Numbered from the stretch's first letter, positions 27,803 through 41,187 are shown. The stretch is 64,000 nucleotides of DNA from Acidaminobacter sp. (GCA_009881125.1 WXFH01000006.1:20094-84093); one strand, 5' to 3'. A program made the numbers and translations. The notes: generated from the sequence alone by a model not told the origin.

Positions 27803-28846
27803 CTAAATCTCAAGTGTTGTTTCTCCTGACAATGCTGCTGAACCTCCAACCCAGACAGACTGAATCCATGTCTGTTTCTGGATTTCTCCCTGTGGATTCT
27901 CCTCGTTAAAAATCGGGTCCATGTCCAGCGTTTCGCCGGATTTCTCTATCCATAAAACTCTGGCGTTGATTCTTGAAGGCTGATCCATCCACATGCCCTG
28001 CACAAAGCTCATAGCTTCCCCCATAGCGGGACTGGCGGCTTCTTTGTTGGCGTCAAATTCATCCGTACCGGAGGCTGGGAGAGACGCGCTTGCGTCGCCA
28101 TTAACCGCTCCATAGGCGCTTAAATAAGCAGCCAGAGCCCCGTTGGATGTTCCTGTCGCCGACTCCTCCGCAATGCCGAACAATGGGGCGAAGTTGCGGC
28201 AACACGCGGTAACCGCCGGACGACTAGTCTCCTGGGTCAAATCGTGTCCTGATGCCAGAGCGAAGCAATGATATCCTGTGACGCCATTGACTTCGCTGAT
28301 TTTTCTGATCTCCTCCAGGTCGGGCTGAATCGAACGCAACGCATCAATACTATTCACAGGCACCAGAATATCCTTTAATCCGGTGGAAACAATTTGAACC
28401 GGAAGGCCCGGCGCCTGTTGATCCTCTGACAAACCCAGTGACCAGAAAATCTCCTCTGGTTCAAGGATAGGTCCAAAGTCAGGTGCTGCTTGCTCCATCA
28501 GAATCTCTTCCGGAGAAACTTTGATTCTAAGCAATCCCGCTTTTGTTTCCTGAACCAGCGTTTGCCTTCCCTTTAAGTATCCAAGGTGCTCGAGAAGCCA
28601 AAAAGCTCCAATGGTCGCGTGCCCGCACAGTTCAACTTCTTCTGTCGGAGTAAAAAAGCGCACCTTATAGTCTGCAAGCTCGCTCTCCATGACAAATGCC
28701 GTTTCGGAAAAACCCATTCGGGCTGAAATGTCAAGCATCTGCGCCTCTGTCAGCGAGGAGACTCCAGGTTGAATCACGACACCTGCCGCGTTTCCGCCCT
28801 TTTCACCTTCAGTAAAGGCATGGATCTCATACACGTGAACCTTCAT
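27803..28846 (-). CDS. PhzF family epimerase/isomerase-like protein
   Basis: 347 residues, about 50 longer than typical PhzF proteins. Family features: TEGEKGGNAAGVV near the N-terminus, GFSETAFVM containing the conserved acidic residue, ELCGHATIGAFWLL, and ESATGTSNGALAAYL. Residues roughly 240-280, between the last motif and SFVQGMWMDQPSRI, are an Ala/Ser/Asp-rich insertion. Substrate unknown. ATG 28846 is eight bases after AGGGGG; an upstream TTG is rejected. Confidence 0.9.
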   Translation of the reverse strand: MKVHVYEIHAFTEGEKGGNAAGVVIQPGVSSLTEAQMLDISARMGFSETAFVMESELADYKVRFFTPTEEVELCGHATIGAFWLLEHLGYLKGRQTLVQETKAGLLRIKVSPEEILMEQAAPDFGPILEPEEIFWSLGLSEDQQAPGLPVQIVSTGLKDILVPVNSIDALRSIQPDLEEIRKISEVNGVTGYHCFALASGHDLTQETSRPAVTACCRNFAPLFGIAEESATGTSNGALAAYLSAYGAVNGDASASLPASGTDEFDANKEAASPAMGEAMSFVQGMWMDQPSRINARVLWIEKSGETLDMDPIFNEENPQGEIQKQTWIQSVWVGGSAALSGETTLEI

Positions 28847-28885
28847 TGTCAATGCCCCCTGCTATAGCCGCTTTGTTTTCAACTT

Positions 28886-28923
28886 TAAAAATACGGCGCG
28901 TGGGAAATTTTCCAACGCGCCGT
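28886..28923 (-). terminator. Intrinsic terminator of mbl
   Basis: ACGGCGCGT pairs with ACGCGCCGT, loop of A/T bases, then ATTTTTAAAG on the minus strand, about 32 bases after the mbl stop. Confidence 0.88.
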
Positions 28924-28955
28924 CATCCATTCTTTTATTGTCGACCGGTTAATCC

Positions 28956-29975
28956 CTAGCGCCGGCGGTGCGTCATCATGCTCTTCTCAAGCACGTCAAT
29001 GTGTTCAAGAGACATGCCGGTTCCCTTGGCGACACAGGATATGGCATCCTCAGCCACGTAAGTCGGAATGCCCGTTCTCTTTTCGAGCATGCGGTTCAAT
29101 CCATGCAGCAATGAGCCGCCGCCCGTCATGACAATGCCTCTGGCGCTGATATCAGACGCCAGCTCAGGCGGTGTCTTTTCAAGTACGGAGTGGACAGCAT
29201 CACTGATTGCGTTGACCGGCTCTCTAAGTGCTTCGAGCATCTCTTCGCTGCTGACAGTAATATTTTTTGGAAGACCTGTAATCAAGTCTCTGCCACGGCA
29301 ATCCATAGTTACAGGCTTTGGACGCGGCGAAGCCGTGCCGATCTCCATTTTAAGTTCCTCGGCAGTACGCTCTCCAATCAATAAGTTATGGGCTTTTCTC
29401 ATGTATTTGATAATCGCCTCATCAAACTTGTCGCCGGCAACTTTTATGGATTTGCTGACAACAATCCCGCCAAGTGAAATCACCGCAATGTCCGCGGTAC
29501 CTCCACCAATATCAATAATCATATTGCCATCCGGCTTTGTAATGTCCAGACCTGCGCCGACTGCTGCCGCTATTGGTTCCTCAATCAGGAAGGTTTTTCC
29601 GCCGCCCGCTTCAATGGTCGCATCAATAACAGCGCGCTTTTCGACTTCTGTAACGCCGCTCGGCACGCAGATTATGATCTTAGGTTTGATGAACCTGCGT
29701 GGACCACAGGTTTTATTGATGAAGTGGCGCAGCATTTTTTCGGTCACTTCGTAATCCGAAATGACGCCGTCCTTCAGCGGACGAATTGCCACGATATTGC
29801 CCGGTGTTCTGCCAAGCATCTTTCTTGCTTCTGAGCCTACAGAAAGTACGCGGCCCGTATCTCTGTCAATTGCGACCACTGAGGGCTCCTGAAGCACAAT
29901 GCCTTTGCCTTTTATGAAAACGAGAACGCTGGCGGTTCCCAGGTCGATCCCAATTTCAGTGCCTAATCCAAACAT
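28956..29975 (-). CDS. mbl: MreB-family cell-shape protein (Mbl-like)
   Basis: 339 residues from ATG 29975 (AGGAGG six bases upstream). Actin-fold motifs: phosphate 1 GIDLGTASVLVF, connect/phosphate 2 IIDIGGGTADIAVISLGG, adenosine GIVMTGGGSLLHG. It polymerises under the membrane and guides wall elongation. Position after murA equals that of mbl in Bacillus, hence the name. A ribosome-binding site separates it clearly from murA; the sporulation genes that usually lie between the two are absent. Confidence 0.92.
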   Translation of the reverse strand: MFGLGTEIGIDLGTASVLVFIKGKGIVLQEPSVVAIDRDTGRVLSVGSEARKMLGRTPGNIVAIRPLKDGVISDYEVTEKMLRHFINKTCGPRRFIKPKIIICVPSGVTEVEKRAVIDATIEAGGGKTFLIEEPIAAAVGAGLDITKPDGNMIIDIGGGTADIAVISLGGIVVSKSIKVAGDKFDEAIIKYMRKAHNLLIGERTAEELKMEIGTASPRPKPVTMDCRGRDLITGLPKNITVSSEEMLEALREPVNAISDAVHSVLEKTPPELASDISARGIVMTGGGSLLHGLNRMLEKRTGIPTYVAEDAISCVAKGTGMSLEHIDVLEKSMMTHRRR

Positions 29976-30053
29976 AGCTGACCTCCTAATGTCTTTTCGT
30001 TTCAATGGGTAGCAGCAGAATGACTGCCAAAATATCTATTCCAAATCTGTTTG

Positions 30054-31310
30054 TCAGCTGTCTGCGCGCGAAATATTGGCACCCAGCTGCCGGAGTTTGT
30101 TTTCTATCTCCACATAGCCACGGTCAATATGATAAGTGTTTCCAATCTCAGTAGTCCCATCTGAAATTAAGCCGGCCAATATAAGGGCAGCACCCGCCCT
30201 AAGATCTGTTGCCATGACCTTAGTGCCATGTAGCGTTCTGACACCTGTAACGACAGCGCTGTGACCTTCAATCTTGATGTCCGCGCCCATACGGTTCAAC
30301 TCTGCGACATGCATAAAACGATTTTCAAAAACAGTTTCAATAATGACAGAGGAATCTGATGCCGCAGCCATCAACGCCATAAACTGAGCCTGCATATCTG
30401 TAGGAAAACCTGGATATGGCAGCGTCGTGACATCCACCGAATTGATTTTACCCTGACCAATGACCCTCAGTGAGTCTTCAAACTCCTCAATGACAACCCC
30501 TGCTTCCTTCAGCTTGGCGATTATTGGTTTGAGATGACTCGGCACGACATTTTCAACCATAACATCCCCATTTGTAATCGCAGCTGCGACCATGTAAGTC
30601 CCGGCCTCGATGCGGTCCGGAATCACCTGGTGACGTGCCCCTTCCAGCCGCTCAACGCCCTGGATCCGAATAGTATCCGTACCGGCGCCTTTAACCTTTG
30701 CGCCCATCTTGTTCAAAAAGTTCGCCAAATCAATGATCTCAGGCTCTTCTGCAGCATTCTCGATAATAGTCGTTCCCGTCGCCATGCTTGCTGCCATCAT
30801 GATATTTTCAGTTGCACCTACACTTGGAAAGTCCAGATAAACACTGTTGCCAATCAGCTTCTCCGCCCGTACTTCAATAAACCCTTCGCCGTGCTCCACA
30901 TGAGCACCGAGAGCTGCAAAGCCTTTCAGATGGAGATCCACCGGTCTGGCGCCTATTGCACAGCCGCCAGGCATTGGTATGCGTGCAATGCCACATCTAG
31001 CCAGTAATGGTCCCATGACAAAAAAAGACGCCCGCATTTTCTGAACTAAATCAAACGGAGCCTCCGTCTGTGTAATGACCGGTGTATTCACTTCCAATAT
31101 ACCGTCCTGAATGCCGCTGACAACAGCGCCAAAGGCTCTGAGCACATCACTCATGACTTCAACATCTTTAAGCGGCGGCACATCCTCAAGTACACAAGGT
31201 GTATCTGCCAGCAGCGTGGCCGCCATGATAGGCAGCACTGCGTTTTTTGCACCACTTATTTTGACGCATCCTTTCAAAGGACCGCTTTTATTCACTAATA
31301 TATTTGCCAA
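30054..31310 (-). CDS. murA: UDP-N-acetylglucosamine 1-carboxyvinyltransferase MurA
   Basis: 418 residues from TTG 31310, which stands six bases after GGAGG and gives the expected N-terminus; a longer frame has no ribosome-binding site. MurA transfers enolpyruvate to UDP-GlcNAc, the first committed step of peptidoglycan. Lys23 (SGAKNA) and the reactive Cys117 ([14 protein letters not shown]) are present, so the fosfomycin-sensitive form is expected. A good promoter stands about 90 bases upstream. Confidence 0.95.
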   Translation of the reverse strand: MANILVNKSGPLKGCVKISGAKNAVLPIMAATLLADTPCVLEDVPPLKDVEVMSDVLRAFGAVVSGIQDGILEVNTPVITQTEAPFDLVQKMRASFFVMGPLLARCGIARIPMPGGCAIGARPVDLHLKGFAALGAHVEHGEGFIEVRAEKLIGNSVYLDFPSVGATENIMMAASMATGTTIIENAAEEPEIIDLANFLNKMGAKVKGAGTDTIRIQGVERLEGARHQVIPDRIEAGTYMVAAAITNGDVMVENVVPSHLKPIIAKLKEAGVVIEEFEDSLRVIGQGKINSVDVTTLPYPGFPTDMQAQFMALMAAASDSSVIIETVFENRFMHVAELNRMGADIKIEGHSAVVTGVRTLHGTKVMATDLRAGAALILAGLISDGTTEIGNTYHIDRGYVEIENKLRQLGANISRADS

Positions 31311-31396
31311 AATTGGCCTCCTCTCGCGATCGCCAAATATCCGCAACATTAATTGAAGCTTTTATAAGGTCGCCCCAGACATAATTCACCGCTTGC

Positions 31397-31425
31397 ATTA
31401 TATACAATTACGAAGGAAAGTTCAA
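31397..31425 (-). promoter_or_regulatory. Sigma-A promoter of murA
   Basis: TTGAAC, 17-base spacer, TATAAT on the minus strand, leaving a leader of about 80 bases. It separates murA from the atp operon. Confidence 0.85.
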
Positions 31426-31597
31426 CCTCTTTCATTATAACGCAAAAATCGCCAAGCAAAAAGATAAAAGGTTCACGAGGGGATTATTTAGTACCGCGGG
31501 ACAGATTTTATTCTTTAATTGCCAATTAATTGAACGATTATAGTATTAAAGAGACACAAAACCGTACAAATTAAAAAGCACCCCCGCACATGAAGCC

Positions 31598-31639
31598 AAA
31601 GCTGGGGCCAGCGCTTTTTACGCGGCTGACCCCAGCTTT
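31598..31639 (-). terminator. Inverted repeat after the atp operon, probable terminator
   Basis: A 15-bp stem (AAAGCTGGGGTCAGC with GCTGGCCCCAGCTTT, one G-T pair) lies 40 bases after atpC. The T-tract after it on the minus strand is short (TTT). The rest of the gap 31426-31597 is AT-rich and contains no gene that I can see. Confidence 0.6.
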
Positions 31640-31679
31640 AGCGAATCGTTCTTTAGTGCGTGAATGCTTCTTATTCAGG

Positions 31680-32090
31680 TTAGTTTTTTTCAGCCACTCT
31701 GATCCGGTTAGTCGCTCGAGTCAGTGAATCAATTGCTCTCGCGTAATCGAGCTCGCTGTCGCGTCGTTCAAGACGGTTCTGCGCACGCTGCTGAGCAGCT
31801 TTGGCCCTGTTCAGATCAATTTCATCAGCCCACTCAGCAGAATCCGTGACCACCGTTGTCTTGTCGTAGGTTACAGTTATGAAGCCGCCGCTGCATGCCG
31901 CGTCCCTGAACTTCTCCTCGCCTTGCATCCGCACGCGGACAGAACCGATGGCGACCGGCGCTACCATCTGCTCGTGGTCATACATAATCGCCATATCGCC
32001 TTCAGTGGTCCTGAGGACCACCATATCGACTTCCCCATTGAAGAATGTCTTTTCCGGCGTCACGATTTCAAGCAAAAATTTTGTTGCCAC
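31680..32090 (-). CDS. atpC: F-type ATP synthase subunit epsilon
   Basis: 136 residues: beta-sandwich N-terminal domain (residues 1-85, LEIVTPEKTFFNGEVDMVVLRTTEG-like start) and two C-terminal helices rich in Arg/Ala (NRAKAAQQRAQNRLERRD). It is a central-stalk subunit of F1. GTG start with AGGAGG nine bases upstream. Last gene of the operon. Confidence 0.94.
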   Translation of the reverse strand: MATKFLLEIVTPEKTFFNGEVDMVVLRTTEGDMAIMYDHEQMVAPVAIGSVRVRMQGEEKFRDAACSGGFITVTYDKTTVVTDSAEWADEIDLNRAKAAQQRAQNRLERRDSELDYARAIDSLTRATNRIRVAEKN

Positions 32091-32123
32091 CTGGGCTCAC
32101 CTCCTGGAGATCGATATAAAGCG

Positions 32124-33530
<1,407 letters not shown>

Positions 33531-33555
33531 TCAGTTGGTTCCTAAGGGACAAGCC

Positions 33556-34434
33556 CTATTTGAGCGCTTCCGCACCACCGACAATTTCAGAAATTTCCTG
33601 CGTGATGGACGCCTGACGCGCCTGGTTGAACGACAGCGTCAAACTGTCGATGATATCCTCAGCGTTGTCATTCGCATTTTCCATTGCAAGGCGGCGCGCA
33701 GCCTGTTCTGCTGCCGCTGACTCGACAAGTGCGCCATAGATGGTGCTCTCGATGTACTTTGGAATCACATAGCTCAGTACCGTTTCCGGCGATGGCTCGT
33801 AGACCATGTAGCTCTCGTCGTCGCCCTCTTCCTCAACCTTTACTTCCTCAACTTTGGCTTCCATGACCATCGGCAAAAGCTTGAGCATGGTCGCCTGCTG
33901 GGAAATCGTGCTGATGAAACGCGTGTAGACGAGCTTGATTTCATCGACTTCTTCCTGGGAATACAGCTTCAAAAGATATTTGGCCATTTCCTGGGCATCC
34001 GAATATTGCGGATTTTCTGAAATATAGACATACTCGCGGACTACATTGTAATCGCGCTTTGTGAAGCTGTCTCTGGATTTTTTGCCGATGGTGATAATTT
34101 TCGCGCTGGATTTGTCCTTAATATCCTCAAATACCAGCTTCATGGCGTTGTTGTTGTAACCTCCGCACAGTCCGCGGTCCGCTGTGACTATGACATAGAT
34201 GCTGTTCTTGACTTCTCTGTAATCCAGAAACTCATGCTTGACCTTTTTCTGTGTCTTCATGAGGTCCTGGACAGTTTCAAGAACGGTTTCAAAGTAGGGC
34301 CGCGTAATATCCATCCGGTCCCTGGAGCGCTTGAGCTTCGCAGTGGAAACCAGCTCCATGGCCTTCGTGATCTGCATGGTGGAGTTGACGCTTTTAATTT
34401 TGCGCTTTATGTCGCGCGTTCCCATTCCTGCCAC
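33556..34434 (-). CDS. atpG: F-type ATP synthase subunit gamma
   Basis: 292 residues. N-terminal helix MGTRDIKRKIKSVNSTMQIT and C-terminal helix DSLTLSFNQARQASITQEI form the coiled coil that turns inside alpha3beta3; the Rossmann-like middle has VTADRGLCGGYN. GTG start eight bases after AGGAGG. A short acidic insertion (EEVKVEEEGDDE) lies near residue 205. Confidence 0.95.
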   Translation of the reverse strand: MAGMGTRDIKRKIKSVNSTMQITKAMELVSTAKLKRSRDRMDITRPYFETVLETVQDLMKTQKKVKHEFLDYREVKNSIYVIVTADRGLCGGYNNNAMKLVFEDIKDKSSAKIITIGKKSRDSFTKRDYNVVREYVYISENPQYSDAQEMAKYLLKLYSQEEVDEIKLVYTRFISTISQQATMLKLLPMVMEAKVEEVKVEEEGDDESYMVYEPSPETVLSYVIPKYIESTIYGALVESAAAEQAARRLAMENANDNAEDIIDSLTLSFNQARQASITQEISEIVGGAEALK

Positions 34435-34465
34435 TATCGATCCCTCCTAAGGTGACGTCTTCAGA

Positions 34466-36016
<1,551 letters not shown>

Positions 36017-36030
36017 TCATTTAGAAAGCT

Positions 36031-36573
36031 CTAAACGACTACTTGCCGCAGATCTTCCTTGATTTGAGCCAATTTTTTGCGCACGGAACCATCAATCATT
36101 TTGTCTCCAATTTCAAGGACGACGCCGCCGATGATAGTGTCATCCACAATATTGACCAGAGATACTTTCATGCCGGCCAATTTTGACAATTTCTCTTCAA
36201 GGATTTGTATCTGCTGTTCTGTCATTTTGACCGAAGTTCTAGCCCGGCCTTTTACAAGACCTTCGCGTTCATCCACCATGGTGTCAAACAGCTTACGGAT
36301 GTCTTTGAGCTCACTTTCCCGTCCCTTGTCGATCAGGACCTTAATGAAATTCAACACATCCTTGGAGACGTTCTCCGCGAACACTGCCTCCATGGCAGAC
36401 TTCTTCTGCATCTCGCCAAGTGATGGCGTTTCAAACAGTTCTTTGAAGTCTGGGTTTTCAGCCAACGTGTCGGCGATCAACCCGAGATCGCGTCTGACTT
36501 CGTCCATCTGGCCAAGTTCTGCCGCGGCTTCCATCAGCGCTTCCGCATAGGCTTTCGCGACTAGTTGTGCCAT
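36031..36573 (-). CDS. atpH: F-type ATP synthase subunit delta
   Basis: 180 residues. N-terminal helical domain (AKAYAEALMEAAAELGQ) binds the top of alpha; the C-terminal part has the conserved IIGGVVLEIGDKMIDGSVR. It anchors the peripheral stalk. The ATG lies inside the end of atpF (13-base overlap). Confidence 0.95.
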   Translation of the reverse strand: MAQLVAKAYAEALMEAAAELGQMDEVRRDLGLIADTLAENPDFKELFETPSLGEMQKKSAMEAVFAENVSKDVLNFIKVLIDKGRESELKDIRKLFDTMVDEREGLVKGRARTSVKMTEQQIQILEEKLSKLAGMKVSLVNIVDDTIIGGVVLEIGDKMIDGSVRKKLAQIKEDLRQVVV

Positions 36574-37094
36574 GCTGTATCCCCTACCTCCTGAATGAAC
36601 TGATCGATCAGAACTTTGTGCTGGTCGCCGTCAATGTCTTTGTGAATGACTTTGGAAGCGGCAAGGATCGCCATGTCTGCGATGTCATTCTTGAGCGTAT
36701 TGATCGCTTTGACCTTTTCCTGCTCGATTTCTTTCTGGGTGGATTCTTTTATTTCTGTAGCTTTGTGTTCTGCTTCCTTGAGGATCTCGGCTGTACGCTT
36801 GTCAGCGCGCTGAACAGCTGATCTGACAATCTCTTTGCCTTCATCCTCAGCATTTCTGATCTTGTGAGAATACTCTGAAATCAATTGATCTGCTTCCTTC
36901 TTTTTGAGTGCTGCTGCATCAAACTGGCTCTTGACCTCGTTTTCGCGTTTCTCCATAAATGCCGTAACCGGCTTGAAGAGGATTTTGCGAAGCACCAGGA
37001 ACAAAATCAGAGTGTTGGCAATCTGAACTGCCAACATCCAGTCAATTGCGACAAGACCCATTCTCAATTCGGAAGCGAGTACATACACATTCAT
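36561..37094 (-). CDS. atpF: F-type ATP synthase subunit b
   Basis: 177 residues. One membrane helix at about residues 15-35 (DWMLAVQIANTLILFLVLR) followed by a long charged coiled coil (KKKEADQLISEYSHKIRNAE). It forms the peripheral stalk. ATG with AAGGAGG. Only one b-type gene is present, so the stalk is a homodimer. Confidence 0.95.
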   Translation of the reverse strand: MNVYVLASELRMGLVAIDWMLAVQIANTLILFLVLRKILFKPVTAFMEKRENEVKSQFDAAALKKKEADQLISEYSHKIRNAEDEGKEIVRSAVQRADKRTAEILKEAEHKATEIKESTQKEIEQEKVKAINTLKNDIADMAILAASKVIHKDIDGDQHKVLIDQFIQEVGDTAWHN

Positions 37095-37141
37095 TTATTC
37101 TGCCTCCTTTTTGCGGATTTTCACAACTGGCCCTGTTTTTA

Positions 37142-37417
<276 letters not shown>

Positions 37418-37452
37418 CTAGTCCTCAAATATGATTTTATAATGTCTCAGTC

Positions 37453-38265
<813 letters not shown>

Positions 38266-38291
38266 TCATTTCTTGAACTGGTTCAATTAAT

Positions 38292-38993
38292 TTAATCCAT
38301 AGCCATGGAGACGTAAACCATAGTCAGCATGGTGAAAATGAACGACTGCAGCAGCCCCGAGAAGAGGTCAAAATAAATGTGAAACACTGCGGGGACGCCA
38401 ACTGCCAGAACCGGAATGTTCAGGCTGAGCAAGGCAGATGAAAAGCCGCCCAATGCGCCGTAGAGAAGACTCATGATAATCAAGCCGCCGACGATGTTGC
38501 CGAAGAGACGGAACGACAGAGAGATCGGTGTCGCCAGTTCACCCAGCATGTTGATTGGGAACAACAGGAAAAACGGTTCAAAGAAGCCTTTGACGTATTT
38601 TCCAATGCCTTTTGTCCTGATGCCGAAGCTGTGGATCATGAAAAACGTGATTAAAGCCAGTGCCAGTGTTGTGTTGATATCCGCGGTTGGCGGCCTTAAT
38701 CCCAGCAATCCGGCCAGGTTTGCCACAGCCAGAAAGATCATCAGCGTACCAATATACGGAGCGAACTTGATGTTCTTTTCCCCCATGGTCTGTTTGGTCA
38801 GATTGTTGATCATTTTCACAATGGTTTCAACGACGATCTGACGTTTCCCTGGCACCATCTGCAAATTTCTGGTAGCGAGCCAAGCCAGCAATATAATGCC
38901 TGCCATGATCCACCAGGTGACTGTCACTGTTTCAGTGACTTGAAGGCCAAAGGGCAATTCTACAATCCGTGGTCCAAATCCTTCAGTACCCAC
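38292..38993 (-). CDS. atpB: F-type ATP synthase subunit a
   Basis: 233 residues with five to six membrane segments. The essential stator arginine is Arg162 in ISLSFRLFGNIVGG; NMLGELATPISLS just before it is conserved. It forms the ion half-channels facing the c-ring. An ATG/GTG start without overlap to atpI. Order I-B-E-E-F-H-A-G-D-C matches A. woodii-like operons. Confidence 0.94.
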   Translation of the reverse strand: MGTEGFGPRIVELPFGLQVTETVTVTWWIMAGIILLAWLATRNLQMVPGKRQIVVETIVKMINNLTKQTMGEKNIKFAPYIGTLMIFLAVANLAGLLGLRPPTADINTTLALALITFFMIHSFGIRTKGIGKYVKGFFEPFFLLFPINMLGELATPISLSFRLFGNIVGGLIIMSLLYGALGGFSSALLSLNIPVLAVGVPAVFHIYFDLFSGLLQSFIFTMLTMVYVSMAMD

Positions 38994-38995
38994 TT

Positions 38996-39403
38996 CTATT
39001 CCTCCTTTCTTTTCGAAATGTTCATTGATTTTGAACTTGCTGATAACAACTGTGTCATATAAATGACCAGTTTTACGGTCAAAAGGCCTGCCACCGTACC
39101 CAGAACCTGAATCTGCTCAGAGAGGATGGAAACCAATATGGCGACCGCAACCAGTGAAAAACGGATAAAATAGTGAACTGTGACATAGGACTGAGCTTTT
39201 GCCGGCGGCATGGCAACCGCTTTTTCAATGGTCGCTCCAAGCTGTCTGAAATTCAGGATCCCCAGAAAGCTGCCGAAAACAAGGCCTAATAGATAGGGTG
39301 GCGCGCCGCTTCGGAAAAGAATCAAAAAAATGATGGCAAACACTGCTGAAAGCATCAAAGATCTCAGTGTCACTGCTTTCAGCAAGGCCCTGTGATTTTG
39401 CAC
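38996..39403 (-). CDS. atpI: ATP synthase subunit I (AtpI)
   Basis: About 135 residues with four membrane segments. In Na+ ATP synthases AtpI helps assemble the c-ring, of interest next to a mixed set of c subunits. The start is uncertain: GTG 39412 overlaps the atpZ stop, but GTG 39403 is eight bases after AAGGAAG and is preferred. Confidence 0.85.
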   Translation of the reverse strand: MQNHRALLKAVTLRSLMLSAVFAIIFLILFRSGAPPYLLGLVFGSFLGILNFRQLGATIEKAVAMPPAKAQSYVTVHYFIRFSLVAVAILVSILSEQIQVLGTVAGLLTVKLVIYMTQLLSASSKSMNISKRKEE

Positions 39404-39408
39404 TGGCG

Positions 39409-39648
39409 TCACTTCCTTTTGTTAGGGGGATGGTCTTTTGTCTTCCTCATGGCCAGCTTGAACAGCTCCATAAACGCCGTCATTGTACCAATCAATGTGA
39501 AAACAAGCAAAAAAATACCGTTGGTCCCCACCTTATCATCCAGGTAGCGTCCCAACAAGACGCCGCCAAAGATTGGCGTGATCATCATGAGTGCGATCTG
39601 GGACAACAACGCGAGGTTCTCATACATTTTATAACTTTGCTTTGACAT
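39409..39648 (-). CDS. AtpZ/AtpQ-like small F0 protein
   Basis: 79 residues from ATG 39648, two membrane segments (LLSQIALMMITPIFGGVLLG and FLLVFTLIGTMTAFMELF) with the family sequence YLDDKVGTNG between. This is the AtpZ family, encoded first in many F-type operons, which associates with AtpI and may conduct divalent ions. An ATG eight codons earlier lacks a ribosome-binding site. Confidence 0.85.
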   Translation of the reverse strand: MSKQSYKMYENLALLSQIALMMITPIFGGVLLGRYLDDKVGTNGIFLLVFTLIGTMTAFMELFKLAMRKTKDHPPNKRK

Positions 39649-39732
39649 CTTAAATCCGCTCTCAATCTTCATTTAGGTGCAAGTAAGGCCATCCTAAGAA
39701 TACCATATTTTTCTCCGGATGTGGATAGTAAA

Positions 39733-39748
39733 GTAATCGCGAGATTAC
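39733..39748. promoter_or_regulatory. Inverted repeat at the atp promoter
   Basis: GTAATC (39733-39738) and GATTAC (39743-39748) are separated by GCGA. It coincides with the predicted transcription start of the atp operon, a position suited to an operator or to an early hairpin in the transcript. Confidence 0.45.
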
Positions 39749-39749
39749 C

Positions 39750-39777
39750 ATTATATGTAATAATTTAGCCGTATAAA
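39750..39777 (-). promoter_or_regulatory. Candidate promoter of the atp operon
   Basis: TTTATA, 16-base spacer, TATAAT on the minus strand, about 100 bases before atpZ. The -35 is poor. The rest of the 39780-39994 gap is very AT-rich, with a 10-bp inverted repeat GTTTTTTTGT / ACAAAAAAAC at 39779-39800 and no gene I can see. Confidence 0.5.
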
Positions 39778-39994
39778 TGTTTTTTTGTCTACAAAAAAAC
39801 GTATATTATTAATATTTTCGTTTATAATTTACAATACTTTAACATTTGTTTTTGTTAATGATTTAACGTAATTATAAACCCAAGTTTAATATGCAGTCAA
39901 TAGATTGTACTCGAATACAAGCATACAGTCATTATAACATGAGGTTTGTGACCAATATGAAATTATTTAAATATTTTTAAAATTGATCTTGTCA

Positions 39995-40028
39995 ATAAAA
40001 AAACAGACCACATATCGGGTCTGTTTTT
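39995..40028 (-). terminator. Intrinsic terminator of wecB
   Basis: AAACAGACC pairs with GGTCTGTTT and is followed by a T-run on the minus strand, about 22 bases after the wecB stop. Confidence 0.9.
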
Positions 40029-40050
40029 ATATTAATAACTCACAAATTTT

Positions 40051-41187
40051 CTAAATTCCGCTCATTTCGGGTCTCAGTGCCGCTTTGATTCGGTTTACAA
40101 TGCGCTGGGAAGCCAGGCCGTCCCCGTACGGATTGACCGCGTTTGCCATGGCCTGATAGGCCTCTGGCTGAGTGAGCAGCTCTTCACACATGGATATAAT
40201 CTCATCCGCCTCGACACCCGCGAGTTTAACCGTGCCAGCCTCAACCGCTTCCGGTCTTTCAGTTTCTCGCCTGAGCACCAATACAGGCTTGCCGAGGGCA
40301 GGCGCTTCTTCCTGTATGCCGCCGGAATCAGTCAGGATCAGCCAGGATTTGGACATGAGATGCGCAAAAGGTTCGTAATCCAAAGGTTCAATTCTGTGAA
40401 TACGGCTGCTGCCTTCAAAGTGCTCAGCGGCGATCTCTCTTACCGCAGGGTTTTTGTGCATTGGAAAAATCAGTTCAACTTCCGGGAAGCGATCCACGAT
40501 GTGGCGGACGGCACTGAAAATGGCATGCATTGGCGCGCCCAGATTTTCACGTCTGTGAGCGGTCAGCAGGATCACTTTTTTGTTGTCATAATCAATCCCC
40601 TGAAGTTCCGGGACATCAAATGCATAATCCGGTCGAATAACACTTATCAAGGCATCGATTACTGTATTGCCTGTCTTCAAAATTGCCTTCTCGTCAATTC
40701 CTTCATTTAAAAGGTTTTGGACATTTTGCGCCGTCGGTGAGAAATGAAGATCCGCCAGACGCCCCGTCAAGCAACGGTTCATTTCTTCCGGAAAAGGAGA
40801 GAATTTGTCGAAACTCCTGAGACCCGCCTCGACATGGCCAACGCGCACACCCTGATAATACGCCGCCAAAGCCGCCGAAAACGTCGTTGTCGTATCGCCG
40901 TGCACCAGGATCATTTCAGGGTTAAACGCCTTTATCACGGGCTCCAGGCCCTTCAGGACGCGACAGGTTATGTCGGACAGTCCCTGGCCTGCCTGCATGA
41001 TGTCCAGATCATAGTCCGGAACGATCTGAAACAATTCCAGCACCTGATCAAGCATCTCCCGATGCTGTGCTGTGACACAGACGCGGGCATCAAAGGCATC
41101 ATCCTGCGCCAGTGCTTTAACCACCGGCGCCATTTTAACAGCCTCCGGGCGTGTCCCAAAGACCGAAAGCACTCTTATTCTTTCCAC
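40051..41187 (-). CDS. wecB: UDP-N-acetylglucosamine 2-epimerase
   Basis: 378 residues, normal length. N-terminal VFGTRPEAVKMAPVV, catalytic region VHGDTTTTFSAALAAYY, HVEAGLRSFDKFSPFPEE, and C-terminal TDSGGIQEEAPALGKPVLVL identify the non-hydrolysing epimerase giving UDP-ManNAc for wall teichoic-acid-type or surface polymers. GTG start with GAGGAA; 13-base overlap with the tagO-like gene. Confidence 0.95.
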   Translation of the reverse strand: MERIRVLSVFGTRPEAVKMAPVVKALAQDDAFDARVCVTAQHREMLDQVLELFQIVPDYDLDIMQAGQGLSDITCRVLKGLEPVIKAFNPEMILVHGDTTTTFSAALAAYYQGVRVGHVEAGLRSFDKFSPFPEEMNRCLTGRLADLHFSPTAQNVQNLLNEGIDEKAILKTGNTVIDALISVIRPDYAFDVPELQGIDYDNKKVILLTAHRRENLGAPMHAIFSAVRHIVDRFPEVELIFPMHKNPAVREIAAEHFEGSSRIHRIEPLDYEPFAHLMSKSWLILTDSGGIQEEAPALGKPVLVLRRETERPEAVEAGTVKLAGVEADEIISMCEELLTQPEAYQAMANAVNPYGDGLASQRIVNRIKAALRPEMSGI

